From contig NZ_OMOI01000001.1 in the NCBI RefSeq assembly GCF_900302485.1, positions 496,001 to 560,000 of the forward strand: 64,000 nt of DNA, read 5' to 3'. Below, piece by piece: positions 20,176 through 28,976 of the stretch. The DNA comes from Aliiroseovarius pelagivivens (GTDB taxonomy: Bacteria > Pseudomonadota > Alphaproteobacteria > Rhodobacterales > Rhodobacteraceae). The notes beneath the pieces were generated by a model. That model made no database searches, was not told the DNA's origin, and worked only from the letters and a program-made list of their open reading frames with translations. The number at the start of each line of letters is the position of its first letter. Positions within the stretch are counted from its first letter, which is position 1. Both the position numbers and the translations under genes were made by a program.

Positions 20176-21381
20176 TTACACGCGTTCCAGAATGGTGGCA
20201 GCACCCATGCCCGAGCCGATGCAGAGCGTGGCCAGACCGGTTTCTTTATCCGTGCGCTCCATTTCGTCCAGCAGAGCGCTGAGGATCATGGCGCCAGTGC
20301 CGCCCAGCGGGTGGCCCATGGCAATCGCGCCGCCGTTGACGTTCACCTTGTTGGTGTCGGCGTCAAAGGCTTGGATGAAGCGCAGCACGACAGATGCGAA
20401 GGCTTCGTTGACTTCGAACAGGTCGATGTCGCTGATGCTCATCCCGGCGGCTTGCAGCACACGTTCGGTTGCAGGAACCGGACCGGTCAGCATGATGGTC
20501 GGATCGGTGCCCACTTTCGAGGTCGCCTTGATGCGCGCACGCGGCTTGATGCCGTGACGCTCGCCGAACTCTTTGTTGCCAATCAGGATGGCCGCAGAAC
20601 CATCTGCGATGCCGGACGAGTTACCAGCGTGGTGCACGTGGTTGATGCGCTCAAGATGCGGGTATTTCAGCAGAGCCACTGCATCGAAACCGGGCATGGC
20701 TTCGCCCATCACCTTGAAGGACGGGTTCAGGCCGCCCAGTGTCTGCATGGTGGTTTCGCGGATCATCTCGTCTTCGGCCATGACGGTCAGGCCGTTTTGA
20801 TCGGTCACAGGGATGATCGACTTGAAACGACCGTCGGCACGGGCCGCAGCAGCGCGTTTCTGGCTTTCGACGGCATAGGCGTCGCAGTCATCGCGGCTGA
20901 AACCATACTCGGTCGCAATGATGTCGGCCGAGATGCCTTGCGGCACGAAATAGGCTTTCATGGCCAGATGCGGGTCTGCGGCAATCGCGCCGCCATCCAT
21001 GCCCATCGGCACGCGGCTCATGCTTTCCACACCACCAGCGATGTAAGCGTCACCAGCACCACCGCGCACTTGGTTGGCGGCCATGTTCACAGCTTCCAGA
21101 CCCGAGGCGCAGAACCGGTTGATGGACACACCCGGAATGCGTTCGTCCAGATCGGAATACAGCACAGCCGAGCGCGCAAGGCAGGCCCCTTGTTCGCCCA
21201 CTTGGGTCACGTTGCCCCAGATCACGTCTTCGACGGCGTGACCGTCCAGATTGTTGCGGGTTTTCAGCGCGTTCAGCGCGACAGCGGATAGGCGCACCGA
21301 GGTCATCTCGTGCAGGGTGCCGTCTTTTTTGCCTTTGCCACGCGGGGTGCGCACGGCGTCATAGATATAGGCGTCGTTCAT
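20176..21381 (-). CDS. fadA: Acetyl-CoA C-acyltransferase (3-ketoacyl-CoA thiolase)
   Basis: This thiolase cleaves 3-ketoacyl-CoA with CoA, completing each beta-oxidation cycle. The 401-residue protein carries the nucleophilic Cys91 in NRFCASGLEAVN, the GGAIAMGHPLGGTGA motif with the catalytic histidine, and the second active-site cysteine in LCIGSGMG near the C-terminus. The start at 21381 follows AAGGATCAACG; an upstream in-frame ATG lacks a ribosome site. It is 17 bases downstream of the GST gene and 15 bases upstream of fadJ. Confidence 0.94.
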   Translation of the reverse strand: MNDAYIYDAVRTPRGKGKKDGTLHEMTSVRLSAVALNALKTRNNLDGHAVEDVIWGNVTQVGEQGACLARSAVLYSDLDERIPGVSINRFCASGLEAVNMAANQVRGGAGDAYIAGGVESMSRVPMGMDGGAIAADPHLAMKAYFVPQGISADIIATEYGFSRDDCDAYAVESQKRAAAARADGRFKSIIPVTDQNGLTVMAEDEMIRETTMQTLGGLNPSFKVMGEAMPGFDAVALLKYPHLERINHVHHAGNSSGIADGSAAILIGNKEFGERHGIKPRARIKATSKVGTDPTIMLTGPVPATERVLQAAGMSISDIDLFEVNEAFASVVLRFIQAFDADTNKVNVNGGAIAMGHPLGGTGAMILSALLDEMERTDKETGLATLCIGSGMGAATILERV

Positions 21382-21398
21382 CGTTGATCCTTTCGAAA

Positions 21399-22034
21399 TC
21401 ATGCGCGGTCGGCGGGCGATCCGGGCATCAGGTCATAGGGGTGTTTCCAGCCAGGCGTCTCGGAAATGCGAGTTAGCCAAGCGTCAATTGCGGGCCATTC
21501 GGCGCGGTCGAAGCCGAAGGGTTCAGGGTAGAAAAGGTAACCACAGCACGAGATGTCAGCGATGGTAAGCTGATCACCGACCAGCCAGTCGCGGGTCGAA
21601 AGCTCGGCTTCCAGCGTTTTGTAAGCGCCCTTCAGGCGGCCTTGGTTGAAGGCGATCACCTCGGCTGGGCGTTTGTCTTCGGGCAGGAAATTCATCAGGA
21701 AACGGGTCACGCCAGCCATCGAGGACATTTTGTGGTTGTCCCAAAACTGCCAGCGCAAGATCTCGCGGCGTTCGGCCGCGCTGCGCCCGCCCAACTTGCC
21801 GGATTTCGACGAGATGTAATCCTGCATGACGCCGGATTGCGTCATGGTGATGTCACCATCCACCATGACCGGGACTTCTCCCATCGGGTTGAGGGCACGG
21901 AATTCTGGGCTGCGGGTTTCGCCACCGAAGAAATCAACAAAGACCGGTTCCCATTCCAGCCCGGACAGTTCCAGTGCCAAGGCGGCCTTATAGGCGTTTC
22001 CACTTTCTCCGAAGCAGTAAAGTTTGATGGTCAT
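21399..22034 (-). CDS. Glutathione S-transferase family protein
   Basis: The 211-residue protein has an N-terminal thioredoxin fold (KLYCFGESGNAYKAALALELSGLEW) with the cis-proline and SNAIL-like block NPMGEVPVMVDGDITMTQSGVMQDYI, and an all-helical C-terminal domain with the ITIADIS-like N-capping motif (LTIADISCCGYL). It lies inside the fatty acid oxidation operon; a role in handling reactive or CoA-conjugated electrophiles is possible but unproven. Confidence 0.88.
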   Translation of the reverse strand: MTIKLYCFGESGNAYKAALALELSGLEWEPVFVDFFGGETRSPEFRALNPMGEVPVMVDGDITMTQSGVMQDYISSKSGKLGGRSAAERREILRWQFWDNHKMSSMAGVTRFLMNFLPEDKRPAEVIAFNQGRLKGAYKTLEAELSTRDWLVGDQLTIADISCCGYLFYPEPFGFDRAEWPAIDAWLTRISETPGWKHPYDLMPGSPADRA

Positions 22035-22123
22035 GGCGGCCTCCCCGGCGCTTTGTTGTTTTGACCTGTGCGCCCGTGGCTAAGATAGCTTGGGGCGCAC
22101 AGAATTGTATCAGCGGGTCGAGG

Positions 22124-23899
22124 TCAGAACCGGTCTGCCTCCAGCGCCATTACCGTGTCCGCGCCGCTTTCGATGCGTGCAAGATGCATCGACGTGGCGG
22201 GCAGGCGGCGTGCCATATAGTAGCGCGCGGTGGTCAGTTTGGTCTCATAGAACGTCGCGTCGCCTTCTCCGGTTGCCAGTGCGTCCAGTGCCGCACGGGC
22301 CTGACGGGCCCACATGAAGCCAAGGCAGACATGACCAAAGAGGTGCATGAAGTCATACGATCCGGACAGTGCGTTGTTGGGATTCTTCGCGGCAGATTGC
22401 ATGAAATACATCGCCGACGCCTGCAGGTGCTTAGACGCGGTTTTCAGCGGTTCGATGAAATCGGTCATCGCCTCGTCTTCGCTCTGGTCCTTGCAGTAGT
22501 CCTTGATCATCTCGAAGAACGCCATAATCGGCTTACCACCATCGGCAGCCAGTTTACGGCCCACAAGGTCCAGCGCCTGAACGCCGTTGGCACCTTCATA
22601 GATTTGGGTGATGCGGGCATCGCGGGTGAACTGGCTCATGCCGTGTTCTTCGATATAGCCGTGGCCGCCATAAACCTGCTGTGCCAGCACAGTCATGTCG
22701 TAACCCTGATCGGTTAGGAAACCTTTCAGAACCGGGGTCATCAGGCTGATCAGCCCATCGGCGTCCTTGTCCTCGGAACGATGCGCTTGGTCGATCAGCT
22801 GTGCGCCCCACAGAAGGAACGCCCGCGCGCCTTCACAGAAGCTTTTCTGATCCATCAGCGAGCGGCGAATGTCCGGGTGCACGATCAGCGGATCGGCAGG
22901 GCCGTCGGGGTTCTTGGTGCCCGTCACGTCGCGCCCCTGCAGGCGGTCCTTGGCATAGATCACGGCGTTCTGATACGCGGCTTCCGCCTGTGCCAGACCT
23001 TGCATGGCTACGCCCAGACGCGCTTCGTTCATCATTGTGAACATGGCGCGCATGCCCTTGTGCATGTCACCCAGCAAGAAGCCCGTCGCCTCGTCATAGT
23101 TCATGACACAGGTCGAGTTTCCGTGGATGCCCATCTTCTTCTCGATATTGCCAACCGATACGCCGTTGCGCGACCCGACCGAGCCGTCGTCGTTCACGTT
23201 GAACTTCGGTACGATGAACAGAGACACGCCCTTGATGCCCTCGGGGCCGCCAGGGATCTTCGCCAACACAAGGTGAATGACGTTGTCCGACATGTCGTGG
23301 TCACCAGCCGAGATAAAGATCTTCTGGCCCGAAACTTTGTACGAGCCATCGTCCTGCGGTTCGGCTTTGGTGCGCATGAGACCCAGATCGGTGCCGCAAT
23401 GCGGTTCCGTCAGGTTCATGGTGCCGGTCCATTCGCAGCTGACCATCTTGGGCAGATAGGTCGCCTTCTGTTCGTCCGTGCCATGCGCCAAAATAGCCGA
23501 GGCCGCCCCGTGGGTCAGACCCTGATACATGGTGAAGGCTTGGTTCGCGGCGGAAAACATTTCACCCACTGCAGTACCCAGCAGAACCGGCATGTTCTGG
23601 CCGCCGAATTCTTCAGGCATATCCAGACCAGTCCAGCCGCCTTCTTTCATCTGCTCGAATGCGCCTTTGAAGCCGGTGGGCGTGTAGACGACGCCGTTCT
23701 CAAGCCGACAGCCTTCCTGATCGCCCACGACATTCAGCGGGGTCAGTACCTCGCTTGCGACCTTGCCAGCTTCTTCCAGCACAGCGCTGGTAAAGTCACG
23801 TTCAAGGTCGGCATAACCGGGAATGTCCGATTGATCGGCCTTCAGCACATCGTGCAGTAGGAAGGCCATGTCTTGCGTGGGCGCGATATAGCTTGGCAT
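22124..23899 (-). CDS. Acyl-CoA dehydrogenase, large DmdC/FadE-like type
   Basis: This 591-residue flavoprotein oxidises an acyl-CoA to the 2-enoyl-CoA and passes electrons to ETF. Length and the N-terminal extension ([19 protein letters not shown]) place it in the ~590-residue family containing methylthiopropanoyl-CoA dehydrogenase DmdC and many medium/long-chain enzymes. Visible ACAD motifs are [55 protein letters not shown] and [28 protein letters not shown], which ends in the usual glutamate region. It is the second gene of the operon started by a MerR regulator and leading into GST-fadA-fadJ, so general fatty acid oxidation is the simplest reading. Confidence 0.9.
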   Translation of the reverse strand: MPSYIAPTQDMAFLLHDVLKADQSDIPGYADLERDFTSAVLEEAGKVASEVLTPLNVVGDQEGCRLENGVVYTPTGFKGAFEQMKEGGWTGLDMPEEFGGQNMPVLLGTAVGEMFSAANQAFTMYQGLTHGAASAILAHGTDEQKATYLPKMVSCEWTGTMNLTEPHCGTDLGLMRTKAEPQDDGSYKVSGQKIFISAGDHDMSDNVIHLVLAKIPGGPEGIKGVSLFIVPKFNVNDDGSVGSRNGVSVGNIEKKMGIHGNSTCVMNYDEATGFLLGDMHKGMRAMFTMMNEARLGVAMQGLAQAEAAYQNAVIYAKDRLQGRDVTGTKNPDGPADPLIVHPDIRRSLMDQKSFCEGARAFLLWGAQLIDQAHRSEDKDADGLISLMTPVLKGFLTDQGYDMTVLAQQVYGGHGYIEEHGMSQFTRDARITQIYEGANGVQALDLVGRKLAADGGKPIMAFFEMIKDYCKDQSEDEAMTDFIEPLKTASKHLQASAMYFMQSAAKNPNNALSGSYDFMHLFGHVCLGFMWARQARAALDALATGEGDATFYETKLTTARYYMARRLPATSMHLARIESGADTVMALEADRF

Positions 23900-23920
23900 G
23901 TCGAGCGTCCTTTGTCTGGT

Positions 23921-24310
23921 TTAACTGTCTTCGTCGAAAGAGGCGATTGTCTTTTCCGCCCATCCAATTTGTTCAGTCAGATCAGAGATTGCGTCGTCCA
24001 GTTCGTCACGCTTCTGCTTAAGGCCCTCAAGGTGCCGTCGAGCGGCTTCTGTACTGCGAACCAGCTGCGTTTGCTGCTGATCGCCCATGTCGTACATATC
24101 CAAAAGCTGGCGGATCTCCTCCAGAGCAAAGCCAAAGCGCTTGCCGCGCAGGATCAATTTCAGGCGCGCGCGGTCACGTTTGGTGAACAGGCGCTTCTGG
24201 CCTTCCCGGATCGGGGAAAGCAGCTCCTTGGCTTCGTAAAAGCGTAGCGTTCGTGCGGTGACGTCGAACGCATCGCACATCTGGCGGATGGTCATAAGGT
24301 CGTCGGTCAT
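23921..24310 (-). CDS. MerR family regulator of the fad operon
   Basis: This 129-residue MerR-type protein has the N-terminal winged helix MTIRQMCDAFDVTARTLRFYEAKELLSP, an RFGFALEEIRQLLDMYD second region and a C-terminal coiled coil (RRHLEGLKQKRDELDDAISDL). It lacks the cysteines of metal sensors, fitting metabolite-responsive members such as LiuR-like regulators of acyl-CoA catabolism. Start at 24310 follows GGAG by six bases. It is 21 bases upstream of the acyl-CoA dehydrogenase gene and its own promoter overlaps an ACGT-rich palindrome, suggesting autoregulation of the whole operon. Confidence 0.88.
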   Translation of the reverse strand: MTDDLMTIRQMCDAFDVTARTLRFYEAKELLSPIREGQKRLFTKRDRARLKLILRGKRFGFALEEIRQLLDMYDMGDQQQTQLVRSTEAARRHLEGLKQKRDELDDAISDLTEQIGWAEKTIASFDEDS

Positions 24311-24364
24311 TTGATACTCCATTCCTTTCCGACGCTGGTCGATGATCTAACCAGGTCTATCTAC

Positions 24365-24401
24365 TATATAAGTTGACGTTTACGTAAATGTAACGTGACG
24401 T
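24365..24401 (-). promoter_or_regulatory. ACGT-repeat operator over the fad operon promoter
   Basis: Four ACGT tetramers occur at 24376-24379, 24382-24385, 24393-24396 and 24398-24401, including the perfect palindrome TTTACGTAAA (24379-24388). On the minus strand GTTACA with a TATATA (24370-24365) 18 bases downstream makes a promoter, so the operator covers the space between -35 and -10, the usual position for MerR proteins. It lies about 55 bases upstream of the first merR gene. Confidence 0.55.
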
Positions 24402-24579
24402 CGCGTCTTTTCTTGTCGTTGCGTAAGGCCTGATTTTAAACGAGATACGCAAAGGGCTGATTTTCAATCGAAAATCAGTTTCCCTAGGGGCATGTGTTTT
24501 TTTGGGTTTTTGCGCCGGGCATTACCCTAGAGGAAGATATGGCCCTGTTCGCCGAGGCGAATCTCTTTTCTGGCAGAGA

Positions 24580-24948
24580 TCAGCCGAGCCCGTCAGCCAC
24601 GTCATCACGCAGTTTCTGAAGGTCCGTGATGCTTTCGGTCAGCTCTTCGTACTGAGACCGCAGGGCAGAAAGCTGTCGATCCGCCAGCTCGATCCAAGCG
24701 CGGTTTTGCGCTTCGGTGCCTTTCTCATCATAGATCAACAACCATTGGCGCAGCTCTTCCAGCGAAAACCCAAAGCGACGGCCACGTAGAATCAAGGTCA
24801 TCCGGGCAACTTCGCGCGGAGTATAGAATCGCGACCGGCCTTCCTTTTCGGGGGTCAGCAGCTCGATATACTCGTAATAGCGCAAGGTTCGTGGGGTGAC
24901 ATCGAACTTCGCGCACATTTCTTTGAATGTCAGGCGTTCGTCAGACAT
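24580..24948 (-). CDS. Second MerR family regulator, paralogue of its neighbour
   Basis: This 122-residue protein is clearly related to the regulator at 23921-24310: LTFKEMCAKFDVTPRTLRYYEYIELLTPEKEGRSRFYTPREVARMTLILRGRRFGFSLEELRQWL aligns with it throughout the DNA-binding half (shown here in parts: VTPRTLRYYE, RGRRFGFSLEELRQW). A C-terminal coiled coil follows. Start at 24948 follows AAAGGGAAA. It has no direct operon partner; a hairpin CTGATTTTC/GAAAATCAG (24457-24478) lies downstream. Tandem paralogues suggest duplication and separate effectors. Confidence 0.86.
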   Translation of the reverse strand: MSDERLTFKEMCAKFDVTPRTLRYYEYIELLTPEKEGRSRFYTPREVARMTLILRGRRFGFSLEELRQWLLIYDEKGTEAQNRAWIELADRQLSALRSQYEELTESITDLQKLRDDVADGLG

Positions 24949-25078
24949 CGCGTTTCCCTTTGTTGATCCTTGGTCAACCGTAAAGGACTGCGCGGGATGG
25001 TGCAATTCAGTAGAAGCACTCGGTTGACGGGCAAATTCACGATTGTCGGGCGGGGCGAAAGGGTGGCCACAAAGGGCG

Positions 25079-26203
25079 TCAGTTCATAAAGCCCGGTGCA
25101 AGGATGTAGAAGGTATAGGCAATGATTACGGCTGGGATGGTCGAGTATAGCGTCGCTACAATCGCAGCCTTCGGATTCAGCGCAATCGCGGGGAACAGGG
25201 CATCGCCATCATTCGACACTGCGTTACCCATCAGTGCTGCAAAAGGGATGATGCCGTTCAGATACAGAGTTGTGACCAGAACCTGCGGACCACAGCCGGG
25301 GATTAGACCCACGAGGACCCCGAGCAGGGGCAGAAGTGGTGCAACTGACTGAAACAGAAGTTCCAGATCCAGACCGCCGAACTCGGCCACATAGTCATAG
25401 GCCAGATAGGCACCAATCACCCAGACCGAGATAAAGCTGGTTTCCTCGGCCATACGAGTCAGCGGACTGTCCTTGGCGTTGGTCATGGCCGAGACCTTCG
25501 ACGTCGCCCAGATGCTTAGGCCAAGGAAGGTGCCAACCAAAGCGATCCACATGATGGGCAGGCCGAAGATATGCCCGACCTCGATCTGCGCCAGTTGAAG
25601 GGCGCCGACATAGAGGCCCGGAATGGCCAAAAGCAGATAAGCCACGTCCTGAGGGCGGGTCTTGCCGATCAGCGGGGCAAGTTCGCAACTGGCCAGTGTC
25701 GAGGCGCGATATTCTACTGTGTGGAAACGATCTACGATCCAGCCTGATAGAACACCGATTGCAAGCGACAACGGCAGTACAACTGCGGCTGCATCCGGAC
25801 GTGTTGCCAATAGAAGAAAGGCCGCGTCGCCCATGGTGGCCGTCAAAGTGGCGACCACCGCACCGAAACCCACATGGCCAGAGCTATAGGCGGCGACAAC
25901 AACTACGGCACCACCGCAACCCGGCGTCGAACCCAGCAATGCAGCCAGTGGAACCTGTGCACCTTTCGCGTTCGACAGGACCTCGCCGATATCAAACTTG
26001 AACAGCCGTTCGGCCCCGTAGAACAGAAGTAACGTAGCGGCAACAAAGACCGAGACCTGCACATAGGCGTCGGTCATCAATTCGCGGGTCAGCGCGCCCA
26101 GATGGCCCGGCGCAATGGCAAGTGACGCCATGATGGCCAGCACCAGAAGGCGCTTGGGGCGTCGTACACCGAAGGGCGTGGCGATAGTTGTGGCGTCTGT
26201 CAT
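25079..26203 (-). CDS. Putative manganese exporter-type permease (ArsP_2/MntX-like)
   Basis: This 374-residue polytopic membrane protein has about ten hydrophobic segments arranged as two related halves, each with a PGCG loop: LLGSTPGCGGAVVVVAAYSS near residue 90 and LVGLIPGCGPQVLVTTLYLNG near 310. The duplicated PGCG loop and the SNDGDALFPAIALNPKAA segment are features of the family annotated as putative manganese transporter, which includes the Neisseria Mn exporter MntX. Metal specificity is inferred from the family only. Direct repeats lie immediately upstream of its start. Confidence 0.75.
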   Translation of the reverse strand: MTDATTIATPFGVRRPKRLLVLAIMASLAIAPGHLGALTRELMTDAYVQVSVFVAATLLLFYGAERLFKFDIGEVLSNAKGAQVPLAALLGSTPGCGGAVVVVAAYSSGHVGFGAVVATLTATMGDAAFLLLATRPDAAAVVLPLSLAIGVLSGWIVDRFHTVEYRASTLASCELAPLIGKTRPQDVAYLLLAIPGLYVGALQLAQIEVGHIFGLPIMWIALVGTFLGLSIWATSKVSAMTNAKDSPLTRMAEETSFISVWVIGAYLAYDYVAEFGGLDLELLFQSVAPLLPLLGVLVGLIPGCGPQVLVTTLYLNGIIPFAALMGNAVSNDGDALFPAIALNPKAAIVATLYSTIPAVIIAYTFYILAPGFMN

Positions 26204-26213
26204 GTCGCTACTT

Positions 26214-26241
26214 TTAATTGCGAATAATTCTTAATTGCGAA
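26214..26241. promoter_or_regulatory. Direct repeats upstream of the putative Mn exporter
   Basis: TTAATTGCGAA occurs at 26214-26224 and 26231-26241, a 17-base period, with the palindrome GAATAATTC (26222-26230) between them. The repeats start 11 bases upstream of the exporter start codon and face the divergent thioesterase gene. The AT-rich repeated element resembles sites of Fur-family metal regulators in general form, but I cannot match a specific consensus. Confidence 0.4.
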
Positions 26242-26306
26242 ACTAGGGGCTGGACGCGTGAATTGCAAGGGCCAATAAAAGACGTGAAAGCAAAAGGATA
26301 TTGCCA

Positions 26307-26810
26307 ATGATCAAAGGCATGACAGCCGAACAGAAGGCCGAGCTTGCGCGGAAGTTCACCGAGGCTATCCCGCATTGCAAAGCGCTGGGTATGGTTCTGG
26401 AAAAGCTCGAGGACGGCGAAGCAATCATGTCCATGCCGTATGATGAAAGGCTGATCGGGGATCCGCGTACGGGCGTAATTCATGGCGGCGCGGTGTCAGC
26501 GCTGTTGGATACGTGCTGTGGGTCGGCAGTGATGAGCCACCCCAAAGCTCCGGCGATCACGGCGACGATTGATTTGCGCATCGACTATATGCGCCCTGCA
26601 ACCCCGGGCCATAGAATCACAGCCAAGGCGACCTGTTACCACGTCACGCGTTCGGTCGCGTTTGTACGTGCAGTCGCGTTGGACGAGGACGAGGGCCGCC
26701 CGGTTGCGACTGCCTCGGGGGCGTTTACCGCCGATGGCGACCCCAAGCGCCGCTCGACCGAGATTTCCAATGACATCACCGATGATGTCAGCGAAGGAGG
26801 TGCCGCATGA
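26307..26810 (+). CDS. PaaI-type hot-dog thioesterase (first copy)
   Basis: This 167-residue protein has the single hot-dog fold of the PaaI/YigI group: DERLIGDPRTGVIHGGAVSALLDTCCGSA contains the HGG helix motif with the catalytic aspartate-containing helix, followed by TIDLRIDYMRPA. Such enzymes hydrolyse acyl- or aryl-CoA thioesters in the cytoplasm. The start at 26307 follows AAGGAT. Its stop overlaps the start of a second, homologous thioesterase (ATGA). Confidence 0.85.
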   Translation: MIKGMTAEQKAELARKFTEAIPHCKALGMVLEKLEDGEAIMSMPYDERLIGDPRTGVIHGGAVSALLDTCCGSAVMSHPKAPAITATIDLRIDYMRPATPGHRITAKATCYHVTRSVAFVRAVALDEDEGRPVATASGAFTADGDPKRRSTEISNDITDDVSEGGAA

Positions 26811-27322
26811 GCTTGCCCCCAAACCATAAACGCCCCGAACCGGTCGAGGTCGTGAAGCAACGCCGCGATGCCGCCCTGTCCGGTCTGGTGGACGGTGTTC
26901 CCTACGTTCAGTTCCTTGGCATTCAGGTCGAACGCCACGGGGACGAGCTGACGGCCATCTTGCCGTTTGATGACAAGCTTATCGGCAACCCGATGTTGCC
27001 TGCGATCCACGGCGGCGTGACTGCTGCGTTTTTGGAAACGGCTGCGGTGATCCAACTTAGCTGGTCCACCCTGTGGGAGGACATGGAAAGCGGCGCCTTT
27101 GACCCCTCGACGCTAAGCCCGGACAACATGCCCTATCTGCCCAAGACGATTGATTTCTCGATCGACTATCTGCGCTCGGGCCTGCCGCGCGATGCTTATG
27201 CGCGTGCGCGCGTTGTGCGACAGGGGCGGCGCTATGCGTCTGTCCACGTTGAGGCGTGGCAAGACAGACGCGAGAAGCTTTATGCACAGGCGACCGGCCA
27301 CTTCCTGATGCCCGGCTCGTGA
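26807..27322 (+). CDS. PaaI-type hot-dog thioesterase (second copy)
   Basis: A paralogue of the preceding gene, 171 residues, with DDKLIGNPMLPAIHGGVTAAFLETAAV and TIDFSIDYLRSGLPRD at equivalent places. The catalytic-helix residue is glutamate (FLET) where the first copy has aspartate (LLDT), so the two may differ in activity or form a heteromer. It is translationally coupled to both neighbours: ATGA with the first copy and GTGA with the MATE gene. Confidence 0.84.
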   Translation: MSLPPNHKRPEPVEVVKQRRDAALSGLVDGVPYVQFLGIQVERHGDELTAILPFDDKLIGNPMLPAIHGGVTAAFLETAAVIQLSWSTLWEDMESGAFDPSTLSPDNMPYLPKTIDFSIDYLRSGLPRDAYARARVVRQGRRYASVHVEAWQDRREKLYAQATGHFLMPGS

Positions 27323-28638
27323 ACCGCCAAGAACTGACACATCGGCGTGTTCTGGCGGTTGCTGGGCCGATTGTCCTGTCCAATGTGACGGTGCCCATTC
27401 TGGGGCTCGTGGACACCGGTGTGATCGGCCAACTGGGCGACGCCGTGCCGATCGGAGCCGTCGGCATCGGCGCGGTGATCTTGTCCACATTCTTCTGGAT
27501 CTTCGGCTTTCTGCGGATGGGCACGACCGGCCTGACCGCGCAGGCCCATGGAGCCGGACGGCAGGGCGAGGTCGCGGCAATGCTGACCCGCGCCCTTTTG
27601 ATCGCGCTCGTTGCGGGTGTTGCTTTGGTCGCCTTGCAAGGACCACTTTTCTGGGCGGCGTTTCAGGTGGCCCCGGCCTCGGATGAGGTTGAAACGCTGG
27701 CCCGCGACTACCTCGCCATCCGGATTTGGGGCGCACCCTTTGCAATCTCGGTCTATGCGTTTACCGGCTGGCTAATCGCGCTCGAGCGCGCGCGGTCGGT
27801 GCTGGTTTTGCAAGTCGTCATGAACGGCGTGAATATCGGGCTGGACCTGTGGTTCGTGCTCGGGCTGGATCTGGGGGTCGCGGGCGTAGCGGTTGCCACG
27901 CTCTTGGCGGAGTTCTCGGGCGCGGCGCTGGGCCTGTGGCTGTGCCGCGACATCTTCCGCAACCCGGCGTGGCGCGACCGCGCGCGGGTGTTGGATGGGC
28001 CGACCTTGAAGAATATGGCCGTGGTGAACACCGACATCCTGCTGCGCTCGCTCTTCATCATGGCGATTTTCACCAGCTTCACTTTCTACAGCTCAGGCCT
28101 GTCAGACACCGAGCTCGCCGCCAATCAGGTGCTCATGCAATTCCTGCACGTGACGGCTTACGCGATGGATGGGTTCGCCTTCGGCGCCGAGGCCTTCGTG
28201 GGCCAAGCGCTGGGCGCACGGAATCGCGTTGCCGTCAGGCGCGCGTCCGTGATGAGCAGTCTTTGGGGCGCCAGCATTTCCTGTGCCTTGGCACTGGGCT
28301 TTTTGCTGGTTGGCGGTTGGGGCATTGATGTGATGACCACTGCGCCGGATGTGCGGCAGGTCGCGCGGGATTTCCTGCCCTATATGGTGCTGGCCCCGCT
28401 TTTGGGTTGGCCTGCCTGGATGCTGGACGGGATTTTCATCGGGGCCACACGGACAAGCGACATGCGTAACATGATGATCCTGTCCGCTGCGGTCTATTTC
28501 GCGGCGGTGTATGCCTTGATGCCTGCACTGGGCAATCACGGGCTGTGGGTCGCGCTGCTGATTTCATTCGTGGCACGAGGGGCAACGCTTGGCCTGCGAT
28601 ACCCCGCGCTTGAGCGGTCCGCCGCCGTAGAGCGTTAG
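27319..28638 (+). CDS. MATE family efflux transporter
   Basis: This 439-residue inner membrane protein has twelve hydrophobic segments and the MATE opening RVLAVAGPIVLSNVTVPILGLVDTGVIGQLG. It resembles the DinF-type cation-coupled efflux branch. The start is GTG at 27319, overlapping the thioesterase stop; the frame is open further upstream within that gene. Its stop codon overlaps the convergent arsC-like gene by four bases, so the two transcripts have complementary ends. Confidence 0.88.
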   Translation: MNRQELTHRRVLAVAGPIVLSNVTVPILGLVDTGVIGQLGDAVPIGAVGIGAVILSTFFWIFGFLRMGTTGLTAQAHGAGRQGEVAAMLTRALLIALVAGVALVALQGPLFWAAFQVAPASDEVETLARDYLAIRIWGAPFAISVYAFTGWLIALERARSVLVLQVVMNGVNIGLDLWFVLGLDLGVAGVAVATLLAEFSGAALGLWLCRDIFRNPAWRDRARVLDGPTLKNMAVVNTDILLRSLFIMAIFTSFTFYSSGLSDTELAANQVLMQFLHVTAYAMDGFAFGAEAFVGQALGARNRVAVRRASVMSSLWGASISCALALGFLLVGGWGIDVMTTAPDVRQVARDFLPYMVLAPLLGWPAWMLDGIFIGATRTSDMRNMMILSAAVYFAAVYALMPALGNHGLWVALLISFVARGATLGLRYPALERSAAVER

Positions 28639-28976
28639 AGAATTTCCAGTACGCTTTCCGGAGGCCGTCCGATCCGCGCCTTCCCATCTTTCAACACGAT
28701 GGGGCGTTCGATCAGGATCGGATGTGACAGCATGGCGGCAATCAAGTCATCGTCGGGCGTGTCAGCGGACAGGCCAAGTTCCTTAAAGACCTTCTCGCCC
28801 TTGCGCATGATGTCGATTGGCGCAGCTTTCAATGCGGTCAGAGCGGCCCGCAATTCAGCCTCACTGGGCGCGTCGTCCAAATAACGGCGCACAGCCACGG
28901 CCGCGTCGTGCTCTTCCAGAAGGGCGAGTGTCTGTCGTGATTTCGAACAGCGGGGATTGTGCCAAATCTCGGTCAT
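28635..28976 (-). CDS. arsC: ArsC-family (glutaredoxin-type) reductase
   Basis: A 113-residue thioredoxin-fold protein with NPRCSKSR, in which the single cysteine at residue 10 is the ArsC catalytic position, and the [12 protein letters not shown] motif with the ArsC arginine. It is therefore an arsenate reductase (glutaredoxin) homologue rather than Spx. No arsenic genes are nearby; it is the last gene of the DUF952-pyrD-arsC transcript and overlaps the pyrD stop by four bases (ATGA). Start at 28976 has GAGG seven bases upstream. Confidence 0.85.
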   Translation of the reverse strand: MTEIWHNPRCSKSRQTLALLEEHDAAVAVRRYLDDAPSEAELRAALTALKAAPIDIMRKGEKVFKELGLSADTPDDDLIAAMLSHPILIERPIVLKDGKARIGRPPESVLEIL

